Of a DNA stretch of 64,000 nt, positions 37,130-44,751 are shown one piece after another; the stretch's first letter is position 1, and every line of letters begins with the position of its first letter. Where the stretch lies: contig NZ_CANMGY010000001.1 of the NCBI RefSeq assembly GCF_947497555.1, positions 124,001 through 188,000 on the forward strand, read 5' to 3'. Under the pieces are notes generated by a model. The model saw only the letters and a list, made by a program, of their open reading frames with translations, was not told where the DNA came from and did not search any database. Made by a program: the position numbers and the translations under genes. Origin of the DNA: an uncultured Umboniibacter sp. (GTDB taxonomy: Bacteria > Pseudomonadota > Gammaproteobacteria > Pseudomonadales > DSM-25080).

Positions 37130-37807
37130 ATGTCCACAGAACGCCCCCGTTTTAAGACTCAGCAAGAAGCCGTCTATTTCGAACTGCGTGAAGCCATTCT
37201 TCGCGGTAAATTTCAGCCTGGAAATAGCGTAACACTTCGCGGTGTAGCCGAAATGCTTGACGTAAGTTTAATGCCCGTACGAGAATCGCTTCGCCGTTTA
37301 ACCGCTGAACGAGCACTGCAATTATTAGACAATCGACGAATTGCTGTTCCTACAATGAGCGAATCCAGACTCGAAGAGATCTATATAACGCGCTTTACCC
37401 TAGAATCCTTCGCCGCGGAAAAAGCGATGGCAAATATTGACGCCGCCGCAATGGGCAGACTTGAAGAAATCAATAGACTTCATAACCGTGCGATCGCAGA
37501 GCGCGATGTTGAAAATTATATTTACCTGAACTTCGATTTCCATCGTCAAATATACAGCTATAGCGGGCTAGAAGTTATTTTGCCACTAATAGAAAGCCTA
37601 TGGTTACAGATTGCCCCGTTCATGCGAATGATCAGCGATCGCTTTGCTCAAGAGGGTGACTTCGATGAATCAGAAGATAAGCACCTCGAGATCTTAGAAG
37701 CCATCGGTAAACAAAACGCCACGCGTCTCAAGCATTTAATTCAAGATGATATCCTCGATGGCGTCCGCATACAGCAGGAAATGATGGGCTGGCAAGTATC
37801 CAGCTAG
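37130..37807 (+). CDS. GntR family transcriptional regulator, FCD (FadR) subfamily
   Basis: A 225-residue regulator. The winged helix (about 10-75) contains VYFELREAILRGKFQPG, VTLRGVAEMLDVSLMPVRESLRRLTAERAL. The C-terminal FCD helical domain (about 85-215) keeps a likely metal/ligand set: the Asp and His of FDFHRQIY and the His of EDKHLEIL. Such proteins bind a small carboxylate or amino-acid-derived ligand and usually repress neighbouring catabolic genes. Four TGTGATCACA palindromes lie in front of the divergent TonB receptor, the downstream aminotransferase (two) and an SGNH esterase 7 kb away. The same-strand aminotransferase gene follows 128 bases later. Confidence 0.92.
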   Translation: MSTERPRFKTQQEAVYFELREAILRGKFQPGNSVTLRGVAEMLDVSLMPVRESLRRLTAERALQLLDNRRIAVPTMSESRLEEIYITRFTLESFAAEKAMANIDAAAMGRLEEINRLHNRAIAERDVENYIYLNFDFHRQIYSYSGLEVILPLIESLWLQIAPFMRMISDRFAQEGDFDESEDKHLEILEAIGKQNATRLKHLIQDDILDGVRIQQEMMGWQVSS

Positions 37808-37813
37808 CGTAGT

Positions 37814-37823
37814 TGTGATCACA
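37814..37823. promoter_or_regulatory. TGTGATCACA palindrome, aminotransferase site 1
   Basis: First of two copies in front of the aminotransferase gene, read as GTTGTGATCACATTC. The centres of the two copies are 44 bases apart, close to four helical turns, allowing two dimers on one DNA face. Confidence 0.65.
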
Positions 37824-37838
37824 TTCATCGGAATAATC

Positions 37839-37844
37839 TTGACA
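37839..37844 (+). promoter_or_regulatory. TTGACA -35 box of the aminotransferase promoter
   Basis: A consensus -35 hexamer lies between the two palindromes. A -10 box 17 bases on would fall inside the second palindrome, so occupancy would block RNA polymerase. No good TATAAT match is seen, so the exact start is uncertain. Confidence 0.45.
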
Positions 37845-37855
37845 CTCGCTCCTAG

Positions 37856-37869
37856 AATGTGATCACATT
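37856..37869. promoter_or_regulatory. AATGTGATCACATT palindrome, aminotransferase site 2
   Basis: The most symmetric copy: 14 bases of perfect palindrome, 67 bases before the aminotransferase ATG, overlapping the expected -10 region. Confidence 0.65.
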
Positions 37870-37935
37870 AATGATTATTGAAATTCGACGCGAAGAATCC
37901 AAAGAGATTCTCCACTCAAACTGGGATTAAAAATT

Positions 37936-39309
37936 ATGAACAAGCCGATGAATTCTGCGGAACTAAAAGCAATGGACGGTGAACATCACCTTCACCCATT
38001 CACTGACTTCAAGGAATTGAAGGAGCGCGGTACGCGTATTGTTACTAAGGCCGAGAATGTCTATATCTACACCGATGAAGGCCAGAAACTTCTCGACGGT
38101 ATGTCAGGACTATGGTGCTGCAATCTTGGCTACTCGCAGCCATCTATTGTTGAAGCGGTTGCCAAGCAAATGGCTGAGCTACCGTACTACAACAACTTTT
38201 TTCAGTGTTCGCACCCACCTGCCATTCAGCTTTCTAAAGAATTGACTGATCTGGCACCGGCTCATATTAATAATGTGTTCTTCACCAACTCTGGATCGGA
38301 AGGCAATGACACCGTTATTCGTCTAGTAAACCGCTACTGGGATCTGAAGGGTCAGCCCGAGAAATGTAATATCATTGCCCGAAACAATGCGTACCACGGC
38401 TCAACCGTTGCCGCAGCAAGCCTTGGCGGCATGGGTTACATGCACAAGCAGTTTCATACATTAGGTAACATTCACCACGTAGACCAGCCATACTGGTTCG
38501 ACGAAGGTGGCAACATGACGCCAGAAGAATTTGGCCTGAAAGCGGCACAATCACTAGAAGAAAAGATTTTAGAACTGGGTCCAGAGACTGTTGGCGCCTT
38601 CATTGCCGAGCCGATTCAGGGCGCGGGCGGTGTCATCATCCCGCCATCAACTTATTGGCCAGCGGTTCAAGCTATTCTAAACAAGTACGACATCCTATTC
38701 ATCTCTGATGAGGTGATCTTCGGTTTCGGTCGTACCGGTAAAATGTTTGGCTGCGACTACTACGGTACAAAGCCTGACATGATCAACTTCGCAAAAGCTG
38801 TCACTAATGGCTACCAACCACTCGGTGGCGTACTAGTTGGCGATAAAGTGACTGACGTACTTAAAACACAAGGTGGTGATTTTAACCACGGTTTCACTTA
38901 TTCAGGTCACCCTGCAGCCGCTGCTGCCGCTTTGGCAACGCTGAAAATCATGCGTGAAGAGAACATCGTCGAGAACGTTGCAAAGGAACTCGGCCCTTAC
39001 TTAGCAGAGAAGCTAGTCGCCGTTGCTGAGCACCCACTCGTTGGCGAAGTTCGCTCTGTAGGGTTAGTTGGCGCCATTGAACTGGTTAAAGACAAGCGCA
39101 CACGTGCTCGCTGGGGATCAGACGGAGAAGCTGGCGGTGCCTGTCGTCAAGCCTCACTAGACAATGATCTAGTCATGCGCGCAACGGGTGACATTATGCT
39201 GATTGCTCCGCCATTGGTGATTACCAAGGCTCAAATCGATGAACTTATCGAGAAAGCTATGAAGGCGCTCGATCAAGCTCATGAGCAGCTAAAGCGCGAT
39301 TTCTCCTAA
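37936..39309 (+). CDS. Class III aminotransferase (omega-amino acid/putrescine:pyruvate type)
   Basis: A 457-residue PLP enzyme of subgroup III. Motifs: GSEGNDTVIRLVNRYW for phosphate binding, NAYHGSTVAAASLGG, FISDEVIFGFGRTGKMFG with the pyridine-binding Asp258, and INFAKAVTNGYQPLGG with the Schiff-base Lys287. It resembles the SpuC/PatA and beta-alanine:pyruvate group, moving an amino group from a terminal amine to pyruvate. Two TGTGATCACA operators lie in front and an NhaC-type carrier follows after a terminator. With agmatinase nearby, putrescine is a plausible donor, but other omega-amines fit equally. Confidence 0.92.
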   Translation: MNKPMNSAELKAMDGEHHLHPFTDFKELKERGTRIVTKAENVYIYTDEGQKLLDGMSGLWCCNLGYSQPSIVEAVAKQMAELPYYNNFFQCSHPPAIQLSKELTDLAPAHINNVFFTNSGSEGNDTVIRLVNRYWDLKGQPEKCNIIARNNAYHGSTVAAASLGGMGYMHKQFHTLGNIHHVDQPYWFDEGGNMTPEEFGLKAAQSLEEKILELGPETVGAFIAEPIQGAGGVIIPPSTYWPAVQAILNKYDILFISDEVIFGFGRTGKMFGCDYYGTKPDMINFAKAVTNGYQPLGGVLVGDKVTDVLKTQGGDFNHGFTYSGHPAAAAAALATLKIMREENIVENVAKELGPYLAEKLVAVAEHPLVGEVRSVGLVGAIELVKDKRTRARWGSDGEAGGACRQASLDNDLVMRATGDIMLIAPPLVITKAQIDELIEKAMKALDQAHEQLKRDFS

Positions 39310-39322
39310 GCTTTTTCAGCTA

Positions 39323-39355
39323 ACAAAAACACCGGCATTTAGCCGGTGTTTTTGT
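39323..39355 (+). terminator. Strong rho-independent terminator
   Basis: A perfect 14-bp stem (39323-39336 with 39342-39355), GC core ACCGGC/GCCGGT, five-base loop ATTTA and T run. It lies 13 bases after the aminotransferase stop. Confidence 0.9.
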
Positions 39356-39437
39356 ATCTAGCAGCAAAGATCTATCGAGCAATACCGACGATAAAAAGAA
39401 AACACTATCTCGTCGAAAACTAGAGGAAAAATAACCT

Positions 39438-40796
39438 ATGACCGAGCACTTTGGCTTTCTTAGCCTCATCCCAACAGCCATTGTACTAATAGTTGCCATC
39501 ATCACTCGAAGAACCATCGCAGCAGTCATCTGCGGTGTCATTGCAGCCTTTATTCTTATTGACGGTATCAACTTCCTACCCTCCATTTCCACTGCGGTAT
39601 TGAATGTTATGCAGGCCGAAGACACCGGCTGGGTGCTCCTGGTTTGTGGGCTCTATGGTAGCTTCATTGCGCTACTTGTTCGTGCAGGCGGAGCGCAAGC
39701 TTTTGGTAACATGGTTACTAAGCGAGTCACTACGAAGCAGGGGTCGCTGCTGTGGACCTGGCTTTTAGGCCTCGTTATCTTCTTAGATGATTACCTCAAC
39801 TCGCTAACGGTAAGCTCCTCCATGAAGAAGGTGACCGACAGTCACAGAACTTCACGAGAAATGTTAAGTTATGTGGTTGATTCTACGGCGGCGCCGATCT
39901 GTTTAATCATCCCTATCTCTACGTGGGCCGTATACTTCGCAAGCTTATTGGAAAGTAATGGCGTAGCCGCGGACGGCGAAGGAATTAACATCTTTATCCA
40001 ATCCATCCCCTATATGTTCTACCCATTCGTAGCTGTGATTATGGTGCCCTTGGTCATTACCGGAGTCATTCCTCTTATTGGCAAGATGAAACTCGCCGAG
40101 GAACGTGCCGAGAGTACCGGGCAGGTCATTCCACCCGGCAGTGAGCATATTGAACTGGATGACCCCTATGAAGCGGGAGATAATGAGTCACCCAGTATTA
40201 GTCTCTTCTTCGTACCCATTCTGGTATTGATCGGCTTTACGATTTGGTTCGATATCGACCTTCTGATTGGCGTCATCGCGGGGATTCTAATCACCTTTAT
40301 TCAATATTGGCTGATGGGCGTACTCAAGCCCAGCGAGATGTGTGACAGCGTGATGGCCGGACTTAAGACGATGCTACCGGTGCTCACCATTCTTATCTCG
40401 GTCTTCACCCTTATCGAGGCCAACAACTCTCTCGGCTTCACTGCCTTCATTATTGAAACCGTGTCCCCGCTAATGAGTGCCAAGATGCTACCCATCGTAA
40501 CCTTCATTACCATGGCCTTCATCTCTTTCACGACGGGTTCAAACTGGGGCGTATTTGGCTTGGCGATACCGGTTGTCTTTCCGTTAGCAGAGGCCTTAGA
40601 TGTAAACATTTATCTCATGGCAGGGGCACTGTTCTCTGCGAGTGGCTTCGGTAGTCAGGCTTGCTTCTATAGTGACTCGACTGTGCTAACAGCGCAGGGA
40701 GCCGGCTGTAGCAGTTACGACCACGCCATCACCCAGCTCCCCTACGCGCTCATTGCGGCAGGCATCTCTGCGATAGGTTTCCTGATTGTCAGCTAA
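39438..40796 (+). CDS. NhaC-family transporter (second paralogue)
   Basis: A 452-residue inner-membrane carrier with about 12 helices. Conserved NhaC motifs include LVIFLDDYLNSLTVSSSMKKVTD, LSYVVDSTAAPICLIIPIS, ISFTTGSNWGVFGLAIPVVFPLAEAL and ASGFGSQACFYSDSTVLTAQGAG. AGAGGA precedes the ATG. The acidic DDYLNS motif differs from the ESNLSV version in the paralogue at 12242-13627, so the two may carry different ions. Lying next to an aminotransferase, it could exchange an amino or organic acid for sodium; this is inference. It overlaps the convergent sterol-desaturase-type gene by eight bases. Confidence 0.9.
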   Translation: MTEHFGFLSLIPTAIVLIVAIITRRTIAAVICGVIAAFILIDGINFLPSISTAVLNVMQAEDTGWVLLVCGLYGSFIALLVRAGGAQAFGNMVTKRVTTKQGSLLWTWLLGLVIFLDDYLNSLTVSSSMKKVTDSHRTSREMLSYVVDSTAAPICLIIPISTWAVYFASLLESNGVAADGEGINIFIQSIPYMFYPFVAVIMVPLVITGVIPLIGKMKLAEERAESTGQVIPPGSEHIELDDPYEAGDNESPSISLFFVPILVLIGFTIWFDIDLLIGVIAGILITFIQYWLMGVLKPSEMCDSVMAGLKTMLPVLTILISVFTLIEANNSLGFTAFIIETVSPLMSAKMLPIVTFITMAFISFTTGSNWGVFGLAIPVVFPLAEALDVNIYLMAGALFSASGFGSQACFYSDSTVLTAQGAGCSSYDHAITQLPYALIAAGISAIGFLIVS

Positions 40797-42027
40797 GTGA
40801 CGACTGCTCGGTGGCATTCTGAAAGCGACCGAGCAGCACCAACGCCAGCGTGTTTACGGCAAGATAACCCATGATAATGCTAAGGTCCAGGCTCAGCGGT
40901 AGTGTCAACACAACGACTGACGACAGACCAATGCGTAACCACTCCACCCTAAAGCTATTCGCTCTTTCCTCCAAAATCCCTGCACAACTCACAAGTGGAA
41001 CACTAATCAACAACCAGGTCAGCCACAACGTAGGATTATCGTAGCTGAGTGAATTCAGTGCAAAGAAGGTTGAAAAGACACTGCAAGCCGCTAATTGAAA
41101 CGCCGCATAGGCGATCATTGGCGAAGTTAGCATAGGCTTGTAGCGTGCTAAGGTTCCTCCACGCGCCATGGTCTTTGCTAACGGATAATCATCCTGCATG
41201 TGCTGGGCTCGCCAACCGGTTCGGCCAAAAACCAATCGTAAAGCCTCCAACCAATTCTTGGCTCGGGGTATATCTATCGCCATCTGCTTCCAGACCTGAA
41301 AGTTGGCCGTTAATGGCGAGAGGCTTCTTACCGGCACGGTTACACCATAATCAATTTTCAGTCCTGGAATTTCTTCTTGGAACGTACCGAAAAGTCTGTC
41401 CCAAATAACAAAGACTCCACCATGATTCCGATCGATGTAGACATCGTTTTGGCCGTGATGGACGCGGTGGTTTGATGGCGTTACGAATACCCTATCCAGC
41501 CACCCTAGACGATCAACATAGCGCGTATGAACCCAGAATTGATAGACCAAGTTGATGGCTCCCACCGTCGCGATTGTCGCGGGGCTAAAGCCGATTAAAT
41601 AAAGGGGAAAGTAAAAGATGAAGCCGAAGAGTCCACTACTCGTTTGCCTGAGTGCGGTAGTAAGATTGTATTCTTCACTTTGGTGATGAACCACATGGCT
41701 CGCCCAGAAGAAGTTGCATTCATGGCTTATGCGGTGAAACCAGTAATAGCAGAAATCGTAGAGCACAAACGCCACTAGCCAAAGCACCGGCGTCATTTCA
41801 ATGGCCTCAAATAACGTTACGCCATTTAACAGATCTAAGTACACCCAGCCGCCAATGCTAATCAGTATGACCTTGGTCGAAATGCTCCATACACCCAGAG
41901 CTAATGAGCCAAAGGCATCAGCAAACGGCATGTAATGCTTGCCGCTACGGTGGTCTAACCACCATTCAATACCAATCAAAAGAAAGAAGATTGGAATCGC
42001 GGCAAACACAATCATACTTGTCATCAT
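40789..42027 (-). CDS. Sterol desaturase/fatty acid hydroxylase superfamily membrane protein
   Basis: A 412-residue integral membrane di-iron protein. The histidine clusters are HRISHE, HVVHHQSEEYN and NHRVHHGQND, as in the fatty acid hydroxylase superfamily, within about six N-terminal helices; the last 120 residues add four more hydrophobic segments. Members hydroxylate or desaturate sterols, carotenoids or fatty acids, or cleave alkylglycerol ethers. The substrate is not known. It converges on the NhaC-type gene with eight bases of overlap at the stop codons. Confidence 0.9.
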   Translation of the reverse strand: MMTSMIVFAAIPIFFLLIGIEWWLDHRSGKHYMPFADAFGSLALGVWSISTKVILISIGGWVYLDLLNGVTLFEAIEMTPVLWLVAFVLYDFCYYWFHRISHECNFFWASHVVHHQSEEYNLTTALRQTSSGLFGFIFYFPLYLIGFSPATIATVGAINLVYQFWVHTRYVDRLGWLDRVFVTPSNHRVHHGQNDVYIDRNHGGVFVIWDRLFGTFQEEIPGLKIDYGVTVPVRSLSPLTANFQVWKQMAIDIPRAKNWLEALRLVFGRTGWRAQHMQDDYPLAKTMARGGTLARYKPMLTSPMIAYAAFQLAACSVFSTFFALNSLSYDNPTLWLTWLLISVPLVSCAGILEERANSFRVEWLRIGLSSVVVLTLPLSLDLSIIMGYLAVNTLALVLLGRFQNATEQSSLS

Positions 42028-42176
42028 TTAACTCCCTGCTGAAACTGACAACGTCATTCTAGTCACATTATCATAGCCATCAGAGCTTACTCAAGCTAAC
42101 TGTCTTTCCGCTCAGTCGGCGGCATCCCCTAATCAAAGAACCCAGCTAGGCACCCAGCAAGGTGGAGGAAGACGCG

Positions 42177-42539
42177 TTAGCCAATCTTTTCTCGCGCTTC
42201 GTACTCACCCAGCTTGTGCTCTCCGAAGGAATCGAGCGCCCAATACTTGTCTTGAGTAATCACCGCAATTAACCGGTCTCGCCCCCAGCGCTTTGCCTCA
42301 CCACAGGGAAGCATTTTCGCAAGACGATGTGAAATACGACGCCGTCGCGCTGCATCATCTAACTGCAGGAAGTCCGAACCTAATGGTTGGCGAATTTGGG
42401 TCTCAAATAACATTACCCCACGCTGCCACGCTGCTTGAGACGTGCTAAGACTGAGGCTCTCAGACCAGTATAGGTAGGGTTGGAAGGCTTTCGCAATGGG
42501 CTTTGCGTTAGTGCTTTGAGAAAAATTGTTGGCGGACAT
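42177..42539 (-). CDS. Hypothetical protein, 120 residues
   Basis: A soluble protein without signal or membrane segment. It is rich in aromatic residues and has a basic patch, DDAARRRRISHRLAKMLPCG, in the middle. AGGAG lies nearby upstream and codon use is like the neighbours, which supports expression. I do not recognise the family. A strongly structured intergenic region (42620-42687) sits 80 bases before the start and would be in its leader. Confidence 0.6.
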   Translation of the reverse strand: MSANNFSQSTNAKPIAKAFQPYLYWSESLSLSTSQAAWQRGVMLFETQIRQPLGSDFLQLDDAARRRRISHRLAKMLPCGEAKRWGRDRLIAVITQDKYWALDSFGEHKLGEYEAREKIG

Positions 42540-42619
42540 TTATACGCTCCTAAAGTAAATAAGAACGCATCAAGTAAAGTGAACTACAAGGAAACCTGTT
42601 TGGTTACGCTATTGCGTCA

Positions 42620-42687
42620 CATCCTCCGGTTGGAGTAACCACCTTGCTCAGGTAAGCAGGTTGGCGAGGGATAACCCTCTCTTGATG
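42620..42687. other. Multi-hairpin structured intergenic element
   Basis: CATC (42620-42623) and GATG (42684-42687) enclose three hairpins: CTCC/GGAG (42624-42635, loop GGTT), CCACCTTGCT/AGCAGGTTGG (42639-42664, one mismatch) and GAGGG/CCCTC (42666-42679, loop ATAA). This four-way junction is possible on either strand. Read on the minus strand it begins CATCAAGAGAGGG and would lie in the leader of the 120-residue hypothetical; on the plus strand it would precede the DUF885 gene. It may be a cis-regulatory RNA; no known class is matched with confidence. Confidence 0.4.
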
Positions 42688-42801
42688 CTCTGATCAGTAT
42701 ACGGAAATTCGTTGCTATGTAAATAAACTAGGGAGATTTAACGAAACACGATAATATCAATAGCGATTACTCAAAATAATAAACTTAGAGGGAATCTAAT
42801 C

Positions 42802-44625
42802 ATGAAGAGATTCGCAAAGTATGTCGGCCTACTACTGGTCGTAATCATTGCTGGCGGCGGTACCTTCGCGGCCTACGAATGGAATGCTGACAAACCATTC
42901 AGATTCAGGTCTTTGCTGGATAGAGAAGTCGTAAAGCTAGCATTTGAAGATCCTGAAATACTCACCTCGCTCGGCTTCCTAGAAAGCGTAGGAATTAAGG
43001 GCCATAACGCTCACCTGAGTGATGCGAGTTTGGCTAACGATGAAGTCATGATGACGAAAGCCATCGAGATTAAGGGGCTCATTGAAGCCTATCCCGATAG
43101 TGAGCTTTCAGAGAATGATTTGCTCTCCAAACGGATCTCCCTCTATTTATTGAATTACTTAGAGGCGGCAGCGCCCTACCAGTACCATAACTACCCTGCA
43201 AATCAACTATTTGGTATCCAAAGCGCTTTCCCGAGCTTCATGCAGGCCCAGCATCAGGTTCACGATATTGAAGACGCCGAGAACTATCTTCATCGTATGA
43301 CGGAACTCCCACGCAAGTTTAATCAGTATATGGAAGGGTTAGTGCTGCGAGAGGAACGTGATATTCTTCCCCCGCGCTTCGTGGTTCAGCGCGTCTTAGA
43401 CGAGATGAATGCCTTCGTCGCAACGCCGCCAATGGAAAATATTCTCTACACGGCGCTTGAGGAAAAGTTGTCCTCAGCGGCGGAAGTCACTGACGAGCAG
43501 AAGCGCGATATCCTCCAGCGAGCCATCGGCCATATTGAGAACGACGTTTACCCTGCGTACGATACGTTTATTGTTTACTTCAATCGCGTCATTGAGAAGA
43601 CCAACTCAGAAGATGGAATTTGGCACCTCCCACAGGGCGACGAAGTCTACGCGCTCGCGTTGCAGTTCTTTACTACCACCGATTACACCGCCTATGAAAT
43701 CCATGAGATTGGATTGGCTGAAGTTGATCGAATCCAGGCGGAAATCCTTGATATTTTAGCGGCGGAAGGTTACGACACCAGCGTTGGCTTCACCGCAGCA
43801 ATGGAAACCCTCAGCGCAAATCCTGACTTCTACTATGAAGATAGTGATGCAGGACGCGCACAGATTTTAGAGGATTACCAAACCATCTTGGATGAGATTG
43901 ACGCAGGGATAGATAGCGCCTTCAATATTCGCCCCATCGCGGGTATGGAAGTGGTAAGAATTCCTGAGTTTAAGGAAAAGACTTCTCCCGGTGCTTACTA
44001 TCAGCAGCCAGCCATTGACGGCTCCAGACCTGGTCGCTTCTTCGCAAACCTTTATGACATCAAGGCGACGCCGAAGTTTGGCATGCGCACTTTGGCCTAC
44101 CACGAAGGTATTCCTGGACACCACTTCCAGATTGCCATCGCGATGGAACTAGAAGGTATGCCACTTATTCGTCGCATGTCGCCATTCACCGCCTACACCG
44201 AAGGTTGGGCGCTCTACTCAGAGCAAGTAGCATGGGAGCAAGGCTTCCAGAACGACCCCTACGATAACATTGGCCGTCTGGTTGCAGAACTCTTCCGAGC
44301 AGTGCGCTTAGTCGTCGACACCGGTATACACCACCAGCGTTGGACTCGTGAGGAAGCGATCGAATATATGCTAGTTAACACTGGCATGGCTGAGAGCGAT
44401 GTCATCTCAGAAATCGAGCGCTATATCGTCATGCCCGGTCAAGCAACAGCATACAAGATTGGTATGATGAAGATCCTCGAACTTCGCAGCAAAGCGCAAA
44501 CAGCGTTGGGTGATCGTTTCGACATTCGTGATTTCCATGATGTCGTGCTGAAAAATGGCGCCGTTCCGTTAGCTATTCTCGAAGAACTCGTGGATCAGTA
44601 TATTGCCGAGGTTGGCACTCAGTAG
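42802..44625 (+). CDS. DUF885 family metallopeptidase-like protein
   Basis: A 607-residue protein with an N-terminal membrane anchor (about residues 6-27) and a large periplasmic domain. The zinc motif is YHEGIPGHHFQ near residue 432, followed by SPFTAYTEGWALYSEQVAWE, the pattern of DUF885 proteins, which belong to a thermolysin/carboxypeptidase-related metalloprotease group. A peptidase acting in the periplasm is likely; substrate unknown. A strong terminator follows. It is divergent from the 120-residue hypothetical. Confidence 0.9.
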   Translation: MKRFAKYVGLLLVVIIAGGGTFAAYEWNADKPFRFRSLLDREVVKLAFEDPEILTSLGFLESVGIKGHNAHLSDASLANDEVMMTKAIEIKGLIEAYPDSELSENDLLSKRISLYLLNYLEAAAPYQYHNYPANQLFGIQSAFPSFMQAQHQVHDIEDAENYLHRMTELPRKFNQYMEGLVLREERDILPPRFVVQRVLDEMNAFVATPPMENILYTALEEKLSSAAEVTDEQKRDILQRAIGHIENDVYPAYDTFIVYFNRVIEKTNSEDGIWHLPQGDEVYALALQFFTTTDYTAYEIHEIGLAEVDRIQAEILDILAAEGYDTSVGFTAAMETLSANPDFYYEDSDAGRAQILEDYQTILDEIDAGIDSAFNIRPIAGMEVVRIPEFKEKTSPGAYYQQPAIDGSRPGRFFANLYDIKATPKFGMRTLAYHEGIPGHHFQIAIAMELEGMPLIRRMSPFTAYTEGWALYSEQVAWEQGFQNDPYDNIGRLVAELFRAVRLVVDTGIHHQRWTREEAIEYMLVNTGMAESDVISEIERYIVMPGQATAYKIGMMKILELRSKAQTALGDRFDIRDFHDVVLKNGAVPLAILEELVDQYIAEVGTQ

Positions 44626-44674
44626 CGAATGATACTTGTCATGTTTGGGTTGTAGTTTTTAATCCATAAGACAA

Positions 44675-44704
44675 AAAAAGGCGACTCATTTGAGTCGCCT
44701 TTTT
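44675..44704. terminator. Bidirectional terminator between convergent genes
   Basis: GGCGACTCA and TGAGTCGCC form a perfect stem, extended by A/T runs on both sides (44675-44704). It serves the DUF885 gene on the plus strand and the autotransporter gene on the minus strand. Confidence 0.9.
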
Positions 44705-44751
44705 ATTTTACTGCAGGCGAGTAGCGCGAGCTACTAACCCATCAACACTGC

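Noticed and set aside
29685-37869. TGTGATCACA sites as Crp/Fnr binding sites
   Set aside because: The Crp consensus has six bases between TGTGA and TCACA; here the halves touch. A GntR gene lies next to three of the four sites, making it the better candidate.
42620-42687. tRNA-like cloverleaf
   Set aside because: The closing stem has only four pairs, loops are four to six bases long and no anticodon or T-loop sequence fits.
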